From Microvirga lenta (GTDB lineage: Bacteria; Pseudomonadota; Alphaproteobacteria; Rhizobiales; Beijerinckiaceae): a stretch of 64,000 nt of DNA. Below, piece by piece: positions 1-11,195 of the stretch (positions within the stretch are counted from its first letter, which is position 1; the number at the start of each line of letters is the position of its first letter). A program made the translations under genes and the position numbers. Under the pieces are notes generated by a model. That model was not told the DNA's origin and did no database searches. It saw nothing but the letters and a program-made list of their open reading frames with translations. The DNA lies in NCBI RefSeq assembly GCF_020532555.1, contig NZ_JAJBBR010000009.1, positions 62,001 to 126,000 on the forward strand, read 5' to 3'.

Positions 1-85
1 AGAAAGTGCGGCGCCTAAGTTCTTGAACGCCGGGGGCGGTGATCTCTCCGCCCTCGCAGATCCTCCGTTGAAGCATATTTCATGA
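1..85 (+). CDS. Possible 3' end of an upstream gene (partial, cut by left edge)
   Basis: Reading frame 2 is open from base 2 to a TGA at 83-85, while the other two forward frames hit stops. Its stop overlaps the urtB start as ATGA, the coupling used elsewhere in this operon. The last residues would read ...GGGDLSALADPPLKHIS. This does not resemble a UrtA C-terminus that I recognise, and 27 open codons are weak evidence in GC-rich DNA. It may simply be a urtA-urtB spacer. Confidence 0.3.
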   Translation, partial: ESAAPKFLNAGGGDLSALADPPLKHIS

Positions 86-1674
86 TCATCTTGCGCCATC
101 TCTTAGCGGCCTTTGCAGTCCTTATCGGCATGGCCTCCTCTGCCTTCGCCGGCGTCTATGAAGATGCGCTGCCGAAGTTTGCCGCCGACAGCTATGCCGA
201 GACCGATGCCGCCATTTCTGCTGTTGCGGGAAGCGGTCATCCCCTATCCTTGAAGGTCGTTGAGGCCGTGCGCGATGGTCGGCTTCTCGTCAGCTCCGGA
301 CAAATCATTATCCGTGAACCGTCTGGTAACCTGATTAGTGCGGTGACGGGGCAGGCTTTCGGGCCAACGCCATCAGGCCTCAAACCGGTCAGGATCAACA
401 ATCGCGTTCGCCGCGCTATCGAGGCTGCGTTGGGCAGCCTGACACTTCTCAGTTCCGATCCGGCTGCACGACTGCAGGCGGCTCGAGCGGTTTTTCGCTC
501 CCGCGATGAGACGGCTCTGCCGAATCTGGAAACGGCTATCACACAGGAAACGGATGCAAATGTGAAGGGCGCCCTGCAGATAGCCCGTGCTGCAGTGCTT
601 CTGGGCGCCTCCGGTACATCTACCGCAGATCGCCTGAAGGCCGTCGAGGCCTTGCAGGCCCGCGGAGACCAGGACGCGCTTGCGCTGTTATCGACGTTGC
701 CTGTCGGGGTGCAGCCCGAGGTGGCGGACGCGGCAGGGAAGGCCGTTGAGAGCATCCGCTCCCGTCTGGCGTTCTGGAACGCGCTTCAGAATGTCTGGTA
801 CGGCATTTCCCTCGGGTCGGTCCTCTTGCTGGCTGCGATCGGCCTGGCAATCACCTTCGGTACCATGGGCGTCATCAATATGGCGCACGGTGAGATGGTG
901 ATGCTGGGTGCCTATACGACTTTCGTCGTTCAGGAGGCGATCCGCACCTATGCACCGGAATTGTTCGGCATCTCGCTGTTCCTATCGCTTCCACTTGCTT
1001 TCGTGGTCGCGGGTGCTGTCGGGATCCTCATCGAGCGTACCGTCATCCGCTTTCTCTACGGGCGCCCGCTGGAAACGCTGCTTGCGACTTGGGGCTTGTC
1101 TCTGATCCTACAGCAGACAGTCCGCACAATCTTCGGGCCGACGAACCGGGAGGTCGGGACACCAGCCTGGATGAGCGGTGCTCTCGAGATCGGGGGACTG
1201 AGCCTCACCTACAATCGCATCGCCATCGTCATCTTCGCGTTTGCGGCATTCGCGACCCTGCTTCTGGTGATGCGCTATACGTCCCTCGGACTCTACATGC
1301 GGGCAGTCACGCAGAACCGCCGCATGGCGGGATCCATGGGTATCCGAACAAACCGGATCGACGCCTTGGCTTTCGGTCTCGGCTCGGGCGTGGCGGGGAT
1401 TGCCGGTGTTGCATTGTCCCAAATCGACAATGTGAGCCCCAATCTTGGTCAGAGCTACATCATCGACAGTTTCATGGTCGTGGTGTTCGGCGGTGTCGGG
1501 AATCTGTGGGGTACTCTGGTCGGAGCGATGACGCTCGGCATCGCGAACAAGTTTCTCGAGCCTTATGCCGGGGCGGTATTGGGCAAAATCGTCCTGCTCG
1601 TTGCGATCATCCTCTTCATTCAAAGGCGACCGCGCGGACTTTTCGCGCTCAGGGGCAGGGCGGTGGAAGCATGA
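82..1674 (+). CDS. urtB: Urea ABC transporter, inner-membrane permease UrtB
   Basis: This is a 530-residue permease of the LivH/UrtB branch of the hydrophobic-amino-acid importer family. Residues 1-23 form a signal peptide ending SSAFA. Residues about 24-235 form a soluble helical, HEAT-like region with no membrane segment, which is the N-terminal extension typical of proteobacterial UrtB and absent from plain LivH. The remaining 290 residues are hydrophobic with the LivH motifs NMAHGEMVMLGAY and VVFGGVGNLWGTLVGA. It would pair with UrtC to move urea across the inner membrane. It overlaps urtC by 4 bp (ATGA). Family and context (urtCDE and urease follow directly) make the assignment strong. 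The binding protein gene urtA is not in the window. Confidence 0.93.
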   Translation: MIILRHLLAAFAVLIGMASSAFAGVYEDALPKFAADSYAETDAAISAVAGSGHPLSLKVVEAVRDGRLLVSSGQIIIREPSGNLISAVTGQAFGPTPSGLKPVRINNRVRRAIEAALGSLTLLSSDPAARLQAARAVFRSRDETALPNLETAITQETDANVKGALQIARAAVLLGASGTSTADRLKAVEALQARGDQDALALLSTLPVGVQPEVADAAGKAVESIRSRLAFWNALQNVWYGISLGSVLLLAAIGLAITFGTMGVINMAHGEMVMLGAYTTFVVQEAIRTYAPELFGISLFLSLPLAFVVAGAVGILIERTVIRFLYGRPLETLLATWGLSLILQQTVRTIFGPTNREVGTPAWMSGALEIGGLSLTYNRIAIVIFAFAAFATLLLVMRYTSLGLYMRAVTQNRRMAGSMGIRTNRIDALAFGLGSGVAGIAGVALSQIDNVSPNLGQSYIIDSFMVVVFGGVGNLWGTLVGAMTLGIANKFLEPYAGAVLGKIVLLVAIILFIQRRPRGLFALRGRAVEA

Positions 1675-2804
1675 CGACGCAGTCTCTCATCGACAGGCAG
1701 AGCATCATCGTCTTGTCCTTGCTGGCGGCCACCGCTGTTCTGGTTCCCGTTCTGAACACGGTGGCGCCCCCTGGGTCGGCGCTTCATCTGTCCGATTACC
1801 TCGTGCCGCTTCTCGGCAAGTATCTATGCTTTGCTCTGCTGGCGCTCTCGGTCGATCTTATCTGGGGCTTCTGCGGTATTCTTTCGCTTGGTCACGGGGC
1901 ATTCTTCGCTCTCGGCGGTTATGCGATGGGCATGTACCTCATGCGCCAGATCGGCTCGCGCGGGGTCTATGCGGATCCGATCCTGCCCGATTTCATGGTT
2001 TTCCTGAACTGGAGGGAGTTGCCATGGTTCTGGCATGGATTCGATTGGTTTCCCATCGCGGCGCTTATGGTGATCGCTGCGCCGGGCCTCCTGGCCTTCA
2101 TCTTCGGTTGGTTCGCCTTCCGGTCTCGGGTGACGGGGGTCTACCTTTCAATCATCACGCAGGCCATGACCTTCGCGCTGATGCTTGCCTTCTTCCGCAA
2201 TGATATGGGCTTCGGCGGCAATAACGGCCTGACCGATTTCAAGGAGATCCTTGGATTTCCGATCCAGTCGGGCTCGACCCGGATCGTCCTCTTCGTTCTT
2301 TCCACCGTTGCGCTCGCTGCCGGATATCTCCTCTGCAAGTGGATCGTGAACTCGAAACTCGGCAAGGTCTTGGTCGCGGTGCGGGATGCGGAGAGCCGGA
2401 CACGATTTCTCGGTTATCGCGTCGAGATCTACAAGCTTGCGGTGTTTACCCTTTCAGCCATGATCGCGGGTGTTGCCGGCGCGCTTTACGTGCCGCAGGT
2501 CGGCATCATCAATCCGAGCGAGTTTGCCCCCGCCAATTCGATCGAGGTGGTGATCTGGGTCGCTGTCGGCGGACGTGGAACTCTAGCTGGCGCGATCCTC
2601 GGAGCGCTGGTCGTGAATGCTGGGAAAACCTGGTTTACCGGTGCCCTTCCCGAGTTCTGGCTGTTTGCACTTGGCGGCCTCTTCGTTTTCGTGACGCTTC
2701 TCATGCCGCGCGGCATCCTGGGGGGCGGCACGGATCTGTGGGCGAAGGTCAGGCGGTCCCGGACCCGACACGCACCTGGTGGGCTACCCTATGCGGCGGA
2801 GTAA
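1671..2804 (+). CDS. urtC: Urea ABC transporter, permease UrtC
   Basis: This 377-residue polytopic protein is the second permease of the urea importer (LivM family). The ATG at 1671 overlaps the urtB stop (ATGA). The frame is open further upstream, but that stretch lies inside urtB and has no membrane-protein character. Diagnostic segments are LIWGFCGILSLGHGAFFALG near residue 60 and VAVGGRGTLAGAILGALVVN near residue 300, with about ten hydrophobic segments between them. The motif FGGNNGLTDF is typical of UrtC rather than amino-acid LivM. Three bases separate it from urtD, so one polycistronic message is expected. Confidence 0.93.
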   Translation: MTTQSLIDRQSIIVLSLLAATAVLVPVLNTVAPPGSALHLSDYLVPLLGKYLCFALLALSVDLIWGFCGILSLGHGAFFALGGYAMGMYLMRQIGSRGVYADPILPDFMVFLNWRELPWFWHGFDWFPIAALMVIAAPGLLAFIFGWFAFRSRVTGVYLSIITQAMTFALMLAFFRNDMGFGGNNGLTDFKEILGFPIQSGSTRIVLFVLSTVALAAGYLLCKWIVNSKLGKVLVAVRDAESRTRFLGYRVEIYKLAVFTLSAMIAGVAGALYVPQVGIINPSEFAPANSIEVVIWVAVGGRGTLAGAILGALVVNAGKTWFTGALPEFWLFALGGLFVFVTLLMPRGILGGGTDLWAKVRRSRTRHAPGGLPYAAE

Positions 2805-2807
2805 GTC

Positions 2808-3560
2808 ATGAGCGAACCTATCACTCCAACGCTGCTTTACCTCGACAACGTCACGGTTTCCTTCGACGGCTTTCGGGCTCTGAACGCACTCTCCCTTGCC
2901 ATTGATCACGCGGAGATGCGCGCCATCATCGGACCCAACGGCGCGGGCAAGACCACCATGATGGACGTGATCACCGGCAAAACACGTCCCAACCAGGGAA
3001 CAGCCCTGTTCGAAGGAGTTCATGACCTGACGGTACTTGACGAGGCCGCTATCGCCGAACTTGGCATCGGTCGAAAGTTCCAGACACCGACGGTGTTCGA
3101 CATGCACAATGTCGAGGATAATCTGCTTCTCGCACTCAAGGGTGAGCGCGGTCCGTTCGCAGCCCTATTCTCTCGGCGCACGACGCGGGAGAGAGAGAGG
3201 ATCGAGGCGCTCCTGGAACGTGTCCGCCTCAGCGCCCACCGGTACCGCAAGGCGGGCGAATTGTCCCACGGTCAGAAGCAATGGCTGGAGATCGGCATGC
3301 TTTTGGCCCAGGAGCCGAAGCTCCTTCTCGTGGATGAGCCCGCCGCGGGTATGACGGATCAGGAGACCGCCGATACCGCCGATCTCCTGCGGGATATTGC
3401 GAAGACCCGCGCCGTGGTCGTGGTGGAGCACGACATGACCTTCGTGCGCGATCTCGGAGTGAAAGTCACATGTCTCCACGAGGGCTCGGTTCTGGCCGAA
3501 GGCTCTCTCGATGCGGTAAGCGCCAATGAACGCGTGATCGAGGTTTACCTGGGCCGATGA
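2808..3560 (+). CDS. urtD: Urea ABC transporter, ATP-binding protein UrtD
   Basis: This is a 250-residue ABC ATPase of the LivG/UrtD family. The Walker A motif GPNGAGKTT is at residues 42-50. The signature appears as LSHGQKQWLEIGMLL, the Walker B as LLLVDEPAAGM, and the H-loop as VVVEHDMTF. The LSHGQKQWLEIG form, in place of LSGGQ, is the version characteristic of UrtD. It should form the cytoplasmic ATPase pair with UrtE that drives UrtBC. Its stop overlaps urtE by 4 bp. Confidence 0.94.
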   Translation: MSEPITPTLLYLDNVTVSFDGFRALNALSLAIDHAEMRAIIGPNGAGKTTMMDVITGKTRPNQGTALFEGVHDLTVLDEAAIAELGIGRKFQTPTVFDMHNVEDNLLLALKGERGPFAALFSRRTTRERERIEALLERVRLSAHRYRKAGELSHGQKQWLEIGMLLAQEPKLLLVDEPAAGMTDQETADTADLLRDIAKTRAVVVVEHDMTFVRDLGVKVTCLHEGSVLAEGSLDAVSANERVIEVYLGR

Positions 3561-4258
3561 CGATGTTGTCCGTTGAAAACCTGTCCCTTCACTACGGTGC
3601 AGCCCAAGCCCTGCGCGGGGTTTCCGTCTCCGCGGAGGTGGGTGAGGTGACTTGCGTTCTGGGGCGTAACGGCGTGGGCAAGACTTCGCTTCTGCGAGCG
3701 ATTTCGGGCCAGAGGCCCATATCCGGTGGGGCTGTCCGCTTTCAGGGGAGGGACATCTCGCGCCTCAAGCCTTTCGAGCGAGCGGAGCTCGGTATAGCCT
3801 ATGTTCCGCAGGGACGTGAAATTTTTCCACTTCTGACGGTAAGAGAGAATCTGGAGACCGGATTTGCTCCACTCAAACGTGGGGAGCGACGCATTCCCGA
3901 CGAGGTCTTCGAACTCTTCCCGGTACTGAAGTCGATGCTCGGACGGCGGGGCGGGGACCTTTCCGGAGGGCAGCAGCAGCAACTCGCCATCGGCAGAGCT
4001 CTGGTGATGCGACCTCGGTTGCTCGTGCTGGACGAGCCGACAGAAGGAATCCAACCGTCGATCATCAAGGATATCGGGCGGGCGATCTCGTATCTGCGCG
4101 AGCGGAAGGACATGGCCATCCTGCTGGTCGAGCAGTATTTCGATTTTGCGCGCGAGCTTGCGGATCGCTTCGTGGTGATGGAACGGGGCGAAATAGTCCA
4201 GCATGGCGACCGTTCAGCGCTTGAGGGGGACGATGTACGTCAACGTCTTGCCATTTGA
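3557..4258 (+). CDS. urtE: Urea ABC transporter, ATP-binding protein UrtE
   Basis: This is a 233-residue ABC ATPase of the LivF/UrtE family. Walker A GRNGVGKTS lies at residues 36-44. The signature is LSGGQQQQLAIGRAL and the Walker B is LLVLDEPTEGIQPSI. The string TEGIQPSI is a recognisable UrtE hallmark (LivF usually has SLGLAP). The start ATG overlaps urtD by 4 bp. The 3' end overlaps the beginning of ureD by 26 bp, or by 56 bp if the upstream ureD start is used, physically joining the urea-import and urease gene sets. Confidence 0.94.
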   Translation: MTMLSVENLSLHYGAAQALRGVSVSAEVGEVTCVLGRNGVGKTSLLRAISGQRPISGGAVRFQGRDISRLKPFERAELGIAYVPQGREIFPLLTVRENLETGFAPLKRGERRIPDEVFELFPVLKSMLGRRGGDLSGGQQQQLAIGRALVMRPRLLVLDEPTEGIQPSIIKDIGRAISYLRERKDMAILLVEQYFDFARELADRFVVMERGEIVQHGDRSALEGDDVRQRLAI

Positions 4259-5087
4259 GGCCTCGTCGCCTGCTGCAAGCCCTCTTCGTCAGCGCGCTGT
4301 CGGGCGAGTAGCACTCGGCGCCATGAGCATAAACGGGCAAACGCGCCCAGACCGTATTGCCGAGAGCGGTTCCATGCGGATCAGGCTTCCGAGGGGCGAG
4401 GGGTGTGGTCTTGATGCGGTGATCGTCAATACGGCGGGCGGCATTGCCTGCGGTGATCTATTTTCTGTAGAGATCGATGTGCAGGCAGGTTCCGTCGTAA
4501 CGGTGGCGACTCCTGCCGCCGAAAAGGTGTATCGCTCAGACGGACCCGTTGCCGAACTGTCCGTGAAGCTTTCGCTGGGATCGGATTCCCGGCTCGATTG
4601 GATCCCTCAGGAGACGCTTCTTTTCGACCGGGCGCGTCTGGCGCGGCGCCTCGATGCCGAAGTGGCGCCGGATGCCCGGCTGACCCTCTTCGAAGCTGTC
4701 GTCTTCGGACGTGCGGCCCGCGCAGAGCACGTCACGCAAGGGTTCTTCGAAGATCGCTGGCGTATCCGGCGCGGCGAGCGTCTCGTCTACGCGGATGCTC
4801 TCCGTCTCGAAGGTCCGATAGCTGACCTTCTGAAGAAGCCCAGTGTCGCCGATGGTGCCCGTGCTCTGGCGACTCTCGTCCACGTCGCCCCGGATGCGGA
4901 ATCACGTCTTGAGAGCGTTCGCCAGCACCTGTCCCTGAACAGCGGGTGCGAGGCCGCTGCCAGTGCATGGAACGGCCTTCTGGCTGTTCGCTTCTGCGCC
5001 CGAAGCATCGAAGCGCTGCGCTCCGCCATCTGCCCTTTTCTTCTCGCCTTTCGCGGCGAGCCGTTGCCCCGCGTCTGGCTTAGCTAA
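4233..5087 (+). CDS. ureD: Urease accessory protein UreD
   Basis: UreD acts with UreF and UreG as the apo-urease activation scaffold for nickel insertion. The 284-residue product shows family segments LRQRAVGRVALG near the N terminus, VNTAGGIACGD (the conserved NTAGG patch), and ATPAAEKVYRSDG. The start is ambiguous. ATG 4233 is preceded closely by GAGGGGG and is chosen here. ATG 4203 would add ten residues and deepen the overlap with urtE. The stop at 5085-5087 lies nine bases before ureAB, with an AAGG in the gap. Cytoplasmic. Confidence 0.92.
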   Translation: MYVNVLPFEASSPAASPLRQRAVGRVALGAMSINGQTRPDRIAESGSMRIRLPRGEGCGLDAVIVNTAGGIACGDLFSVEIDVQAGSVVTVATPAAEKVYRSDGPVAELSVKLSLGSDSRLDWIPQETLLFDRARLARRLDAEVAPDARLTLFEAVVFGRAARAEHVTQGFFEDRWRIRRGERLVYADALRLEGPIADLLKKPSVADGARALATLVHVAPDAESRLESVRQHLSLNSGCEAAASAWNGLLAVRFCARSIEALRSAICPFLLAFRGEPLPRVWLS

Positions 5088-5096
5088 GGTTGAACC

Positions 5097-5716
5097 ATGC
5101 AACTTACGCCTCGTGAAAAGGACAAACTACTCGTCGCCATGGCGGCCATGGTGGCGCGCCGTCGCCTGGAGCGCGGCGTGAAACTGAACCATCCCGAAGC
5201 AATTGCGCTCATCACCGATACGGTCGTGGAGGGAGCACGTGACGGGCGCTCCGTCGCCGAACTCATGGAGGCCGGGGCCCACGTCCTGAGCGCCGATCAG
5301 GTCATGGAGGGCGTGGCCGAGATGATCCACGATATCCAGGTCGAGGCGACGTTCCCGGACGGCACGAAGCTCGTGACGGTCCACCACCCGATCCGCGGCG
5401 CAGCCTCCGAGCATGTACCGGGCGAGGTCATGACGGAGAAAGGCGAGATCGTGTTCAACGATGGAGCCGAGCGCACGGCCATCACGGTCGCCAATACAGG
5501 GGATCGCCCGATTCAGGTCGGGAGCCATTATCATTTCTACGAGACCAACCCCGCGCTCTCCTTCGAGCGGGAGAAGGCACGCGGCATGCGTCTCGACATC
5601 GCTCCCGGTACGGCAGTGAGGTTCGAGCCGGGCGCCACGCGCGAGGTCACTCTGGTACCTCTGTCAGGCAAGCGCGAAGTCTATGGCTTCCGTCAGGATG
5701 TGATGGGAGCCCTGTG

Positions 5717-5717
<1 letters not shown>
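5097..5717 (+). CDS. ureAB: Urease gamma/beta subunit fusion (UreA-UreB)
   Basis: A single 206-residue frame carries both small urease subunits. Residues 1 to about 100 are the gamma subunit (starts [13 protein letters not shown], includes [13 protein letters not shown]). Residues from about 107 are the beta subunit ([16 protein letters not shown], then [15 protein letters not shown]). Free-standing subunits are about 100 residues each, so both are complete and the fusion has only a short linker. The fused arrangement is known in some bacteria, Helicobacter being the textbook case, and in some Hyphomicrobiales. The product would assemble with UreC. Its TGA overlaps the ureC ATG. Confidence 0.94.
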
Positions 5718-7444
<1,727 letters not shown>

Positions 7445-7445
7445 C

Positions 7446-7925
7446 ATGATCCGCGCATCCTCCATCATTCGTCGTGACGCGGTCGATGCCGATCGCATCG
7501 TCGATGTCATCACTCTCGATCATGGCGACCGCCACCGGCGTCGTATCGTACTCAATGCCGATGGCGGCACCGCCTTTCTGCTCGATCTCGACAGGGCTGA
7601 CATTCTCGAAGACGGGGATGCCATCCGGCTCGACAGCGGTTGGCTCGTAGAGGTGAAGGCCGCTTCGGAGAGATTGGTCGAGGTGACGACCGCTGGCACG
7701 CTCGAACTCCTGACGCTGGCCTGGCACATCGGAAACCGTCACGTGCCGGCCGAGATCGCCGATGACGCCATCTACATCGCTTACGATCATGTTCTGATCG
7801 ATATGCTCCATGGCCTGGGAGCACGGACCAGGATCGTCGAACGGCCATTTCGACCCGTCCGAGGCGCCTACCACCATCACGATCATGGCGCGCACACGCA
7901 TCATCATGGGCATTCCCATGGCTGA
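7446..7925 (+). CDS. ureE: Urease nickel metallochaperone UreE
   Basis: This 159-residue cytoplasmic nickel carrier hands Ni to the UreDFG-urease complex. The first 70 residues form the peptide-binding beta domain ([20 protein letters not shown]). The metal-binding domain follows, with the conserved [14 protein letters not shown] histidines. The C terminus is a histidine-rich tail with ten His among the last 17 residues ([17 protein letters not shown]), indicating extra nickel storage. The start at ATG 7446 follows the ureC stop by one base; an upstream in-frame ATG lies inside ureC and is not used. The His-tail coding sequence overlaps the ureF start by 8 bp. Confidence 0.94.
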   Translation: MIRASSIIRRDAVDADRIVDVITLDHGDRHRRRIVLNADGGTAFLLDLDRADILEDGDAIRLDSGWLVEVKAASERLVEVTTAGTLELLTLAWHIGNRHVPAEIADDAIYIAYDHVLIDMLHGLGARTRIVERPFRPVRGAYHHHDHGAHTHHHGHSHG

Positions 7926-8619
7926 ACAGCACGACCGCCTACCACATGAGGACGGCACCCAGTCGCTCCTGCCGCTGTTCGTATGGCTGTCCCCATCCTT
8001 TCCTGTCGGCTCCTATGCCTATTCCCACACGCTGGAATGGGCCGTGGAGTCGGGCGACGTAGGGGACGAGGCATCGCTCATCGCGTGGCTCGGCGATCTC
8101 ATGCTCCTCGGTGCCGGCCGGAACGATGCGATCCTTCTGAGTCATGCGTACAGGTCCATCGCGGCTGATCGTGCCGACGACTTGGATGAGGTGAACGAAC
8201 TCGCTTTGGCTCTTTCGCCTTCGGCCGAACTCCACCTTGAAACGTCTCAGCAGGGGCGAAGCTTCCTCGACGCCACGTTGGCGGCTTGGCCTTCTCCCCG
8301 GCTGAGGGATATCGAGGGTGAGGTGGCGTTCCCGGTCGCCGTTGGCATGGCTGCAGCGGCGCATGGCGTGCCTCTATCCGCAACAGCCAGCGCCTATCTG
8401 CTCGCCATGGTTCAGAACCTCGTCTCCGCTGCAATCCGATCGGCTCCCATCGGGCAGAGCGGAGGGACACGCGTTTGCGCCGCCATGGTTCCGATCGTTC
8501 GCAACCTAGCCGAGGAGGCGCAGAATTTGTCGCTCGACGATATCGGCGGTGCGACCTTCCGGGCCGATCTCGGCTCCTTCCACCACGAAAACCAGTACAC
8601 GAGGCTCTTTCGCTCATGA
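7918..8619 (+). CDS. ureF: Urease accessory protein UreF
   Basis: UreF binds UreD on apo-urease and gates UreG GTPase activity. The 233-residue helical product has the family opening [20 protein letters not shown] and the later segment [19 protein letters not shown]. The frame extends upstream to 7810, but those residues lie inside ureE and are low-complexity shadow. ATG 7918 gives the normal UreF length and an 8 bp overlap with ureE. The stop overlaps the ureG start (ATGA). Confidence 0.93.
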   Translation: MAEQHDRLPHEDGTQSLLPLFVWLSPSFPVGSYAYSHTLEWAVESGDVGDEASLIAWLGDLMLLGAGRNDAILLSHAYRSIAADRADDLDEVNELALALSPSAELHLETSQQGRSFLDATLAAWPSPRLRDIEGEVAFPVAVGMAAAAHGVPLSATASAYLLAMVQNLVSAAIRSAPIGQSGGTRVCAAMVPIVRNLAEEAQNLSLDDIGGATFRADLGSFHHENQYTRLFRS

Positions 8620-9239
8620 TCTCTCGCACGGGACCCCTGCGGGTCGGCATCGGCGGCCCAGTCGGTTCGGGCAAGACCGCCCTGATGGAGGCGCTCTGCA
8701 AGACCTTTCGCCGGCGCTACGACATCTGCGCCATCACAAACGATATCTACACGAAAGAGGATGCGCGCCTGCTGACCGTAGCGGATGCGTTGCCGGAGGA
8801 GCGCATCATGGGGGTCGAAACGGGCGGCTGCCCGCATACGGCAATCCGCGAGGATGCCTCCATCAATCTCGCCGCCATTGCCACGATGAGAAAGCGTTTT
8901 CCCGCACTTGACATCGTATTGGTGGAGTCGGGCGGCGACAATCTCGCGGCGACGTTCTCCCCCGAACTCGCGGATCTGACGATCTACGTCATCGATGTGG
9001 CCGGCGGTGAGAAGATCCCCCGGAAGGGAGGCCCCGGCATCACCCGCTCGGATCTTCTCGTCGTCAACAAGATCGACCTTGCTCCTTATGTCGGTGCTGA
9101 TCTTGCCGTGATGGAGGAGGACACGAAGCGCATGCGCGGCCGGCGTCCTTATGTCTTCAGCAACATTCGCGGCGGCGTCGGGGTCGACGCCATCGCCAGT
9201 TTCATCGAACAGGCCGGCGGCTTGGCCGCGGCCGCCTGA
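8616..9239 (+). CDS. ureG: Urease accessory GTPase UreG
   Basis: This 207-residue SIMIBI-class GTPase delivers nickel to urease on GTP hydrolysis. The P-loop [11 protein letters not shown] is at residues 12-22. The Ni-binding CPH motif is in [17 protein letters not shown]. Other family elements are [33 protein letters not shown] and [13 protein letters not shown] 8616 (ATGA overlap with ureF) gives the normal length; 47 further upstream in-frame codons lie inside ureF. Cytoplasmic, acts with UreDF. Confidence 0.96.
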   Translation: MISRTGPLRVGIGGPVGSGKTALMEALCKTFRRRYDICAITNDIYTKEDARLLTVADALPEERIMGVETGGCPHTAIREDASINLAAIATMRKRFPALDIVLVESGGDNLAATFSPELADLTIYVIDVAGGEKIPRKGGPGITRSDLLVVNKIDLAPYVGADLAVMEEDTKRMRGRRPYVFSNIRGGVGVDAIASFIEQAGGLAAAA

Positions 9240-9251
9240 CAGGAGCACCTC

Positions 9252-9824
9252 ATGATCTTGAAGCGTTTCATCCTCTCGGCAGCTCTCTCAGTGCCGACGG
9301 CACCGGCTCTGGCTCACACGGGAGCGGGTCCCAGCGCGGATTTCGCGACGGGCTTCCTGCACCCCGTCCATGGGCTGGACCATGTGCTCGTCATGGTGAC
9401 TGTCGGCCTCTTTGCCGCCCTGCTCGGCGGGCGGGCGCTCTGGACCGTGCCGGCGAGCTTCGTGGTCATGATGCTGGCCGGCGGAAGTCTCGGCCTTGCC
9501 GGCACGGACATACCGGCAGCGGAGACCGGGATCGTGGTCTCGATCATTGTGATCGGCGGCGTAGTGGCGCTCGGTGGGGCATGGCCCGCCAGTGCCGCGA
9601 TGGCGCTTGTAGGCGTGTTCGCGGTCTTCCATGGCTATGCCCACGGAGCCGAGATGCCGCTGGGCTCGGGCGCGATCTCCTACAGCCTGGGGTTCGCGAC
9701 GGCGACGGCCCTCCTGCACGGGATCGGGATCGCTGGAGGTATGGCTTCTCTCCGGTCGCGACAGGCGACCCGTTTCGCAGGCGCGGCGGTGGCTCTTATG
9801 GGTATTGTCGTGGCAGTTGCGTAA
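9252..9824 (+). CDS. HupE/UreJ family nickel permease
   Basis: This 190-residue protein has an N-terminal signal segment ending APALA, then about six hydrophobic segments. The HupE/UreJ nickel signature HPVHGLDHVLVM (HX5DH) is near residue 36, and a second conserved histidine motif HGYAHGAEMP is near residue 120. Family members take up Ni2+ or Co2+. Placement twelve bases after ureG, with an AGGAG ribosome site in the gap, points to nickel supply for this urease. UreJ and HupE cannot be told apart by sequence alone, so no firm symbol is given. Confidence 0.88.
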   Translation: MILKRFILSAALSVPTAPALAHTGAGPSADFATGFLHPVHGLDHVLVMVTVGLFAALLGGRALWTVPASFVVMMLAGGSLGLAGTDIPAAETGIVVSIIVIGGVVALGGAWPASAAMALVGVFAVFHGYAHGAEMPLGSGAISYSLGFATATALLHGIGIAGGMASLRSRQATRFAGAAVALMGIVVAVA

Positions 9825-10103
9825 GCCATTTCGGCCACTAAGTGCGGAGGACTCCGTGGCAAGGCCACGGAGCCGTCTTGTTCAGGCTCGGTGTCGAGCA
9901 GGAGCCCGCCTCGCATGCCGTAGCGGCGCTGCAAAAAATGGCAGCAATCCTGTCCAACTTGCCGTCCAGGTCCTCACTCCGTCGTGGATCTGTCACACGC
10001 GATCTCTAGGAAGCCCGTCTCGCTCTCTTTCCAGCAGCCCTAGGATGTGGTTTGCTGGCTACAAAAGAGAAGCAGAAAGCTCACTAGGGAGGATACGAGG
10101 GCT
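9825..10103. other. Gap between urease operon and next ABC operon
   Basis: Apart from the stem-loop at 9852-9872, no gene or convincing promoter is seen. The last bases hold AGGGAGGA (about 10086-10093), which is a good ribosome site for the GTG at 10104. The promoter of the following ABC operon probably lies here. Confidence 0.5.
9852..9882 (+). terminator. Stem-loop ending the urt-ure operon
   Basis: A perfect 9 bp stem, CTCCGTGGC (9852-9860) and GCCACGGAG (9864-9872), has a 3-base loop and is followed by CCGTCTTGTT. The U tract is imperfect, so termination may be partial. It lies 28 bases after the nickel permease stop, where the operon would be expected to end. Confidence 0.6.
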
Positions 10104-11195
10104 GTGAACAGTTCCCCTTCTGCTGCGATCGATATTCACGATCTGCACGTCAGCTACGGTCGTCAGCGCGTGCTGCACGGGGTCGATCTTTCAGTGGCGC
10201 CGGGCGAGTTTATCGCCATTCTCGGGTCGTCCGGCTGCGGAAAGACGACGCTTCTTCGCACCGTGGCCGGGTTTCAGAAGGCTGCAGGCGGCGCCATTCG
10301 GCTGTTCGGGAGGGATGTCGTGAACATGCCTCCCGAGAAGCGGGGCATGGCCATGATGTTCCAGTCCTATGCCCTGTGGCCGCACATGACGGTGATGGGC
10401 AATGTCGGCTACGGCCTGCGCCTGAGAGGAGTCCCGAAGGACGAGATCCGGACCCGCGTCGCCAAGATCCTCAAGATGCTCAACCTGTCCGGGCTCGAGG
10501 ACCGCAAGGTCACCAACCTGTCGGGCGGGCAGCGTCAGCGCGTGGCTCTCGGGCGCGCCCTCGCCATCGAGCCCGAAATCCTTCTCCTGGACGAGCCCCT
10601 GTCCAATCTGGACGCCAAGGTGCGCGTCCAGCTCCGCTCCGAACTCAAGTCCCTCCAGAACCAACTGGGCTTCACGGCCATTCATGTCACCCATGACCGG
10701 GAGGAGGCCATGACGATGGCGGACCGGATCGTGGTGATGGATGCCGGCCGCATTGCGCAGATGGGTTCGCCGAAGGAGGTTTTCGACCGTCCCAACTCGC
10801 CCTTCGTGGCGAGCTTCATGGGAGCGGAGAATACGATCGACCTCGACGTGAATCCGGCGAGCAAGGGTATCGAAGTCAAGGCCGACGGGGCCGCTGCAAC
10901 CGCTTGGGACGGGCGGGCGCCTCCTGGCCGTGTGACCGCCTACTTCCGCGACGATGTCGCTTCGCTCGTCGATCCCAACGCCCGCATCGACGGGTCCATC
11001 GTCCTGCCCGGAACAATTACGCAGAGAACGTATCCGGGCGGACACTACAGGTATGTGGTGGCAATCGCCGACCGTCATTTTACCGTGACAGACGATGACT
11101 ACCACGAGCTCGATCGCCCGGTAGGCCTGCGCCTGCCGCTGGCATCGTTGCACCTGTTCCCCACTGACCCCACCAAGGGAGGAAACCATGCGTAA
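10104..11195 (+). CDS. ABC importer ATP-binding protein (Fe3+/polyamine/thiamine class)
   Basis: This is a 363-residue ATPase of the PotA/FbpC/UgpC type. Walker A GSSGCGKTT is at residues 41-49, the Q-loop is in MMFQSYALWPHMTV, the signature is [15 protein letters not shown], and the Walker B is LLLDEPLSNLDAK. The last 110 residues are a TOBE-like regulatory domain (FMGAENTIDLDV onward). GTG 10104 follows AGGGAGGA; in-frame upstream codons to 10047 look non-coding. It overlaps the binding-protein gene by 8 bp. Substrate is not deducible; two permeases and a periplasmic protein follow. Confidence 0.85.
   Translation: MNSSPSAAIDIHDLHVSYGRQRVLHGVDLSVAPGEFIAILGSSGCGKTTLLRTVAGFQKAAGGAIRLFGRDVVNMPPEKRGMAMMFQSYALWPHMTVMGNVGYGLRLRGVPKDEIRTRVAKILKMLNLSGLEDRKVTNLSGGQRQRVALGRALAIEPEILLLDEPLSNLDAKVRVQLRSELKSLQNQLGFTAIHVTHDREEAMTMADRIVVMDAGRIAQMGSPKEVFDRPNSPFVASFMGAENTIDLDVNPASKGIEVKADGAAATAWDGRAPPGRVTAYFRDDVASLVDPNARIDGSIVLPGTITQRTYPGGHYRYVVAIADRHFTVTDDDYHELDRPVGLRLPLASLHLFPTDPTKGGNHA

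Noticed and set aside
34..53. GGGCGG-N8-CCGCCC hairpin before urtB
   Set aside because: Only six base pairs with no T run, and the stretch may be coding; not enough for a terminator or attenuator.
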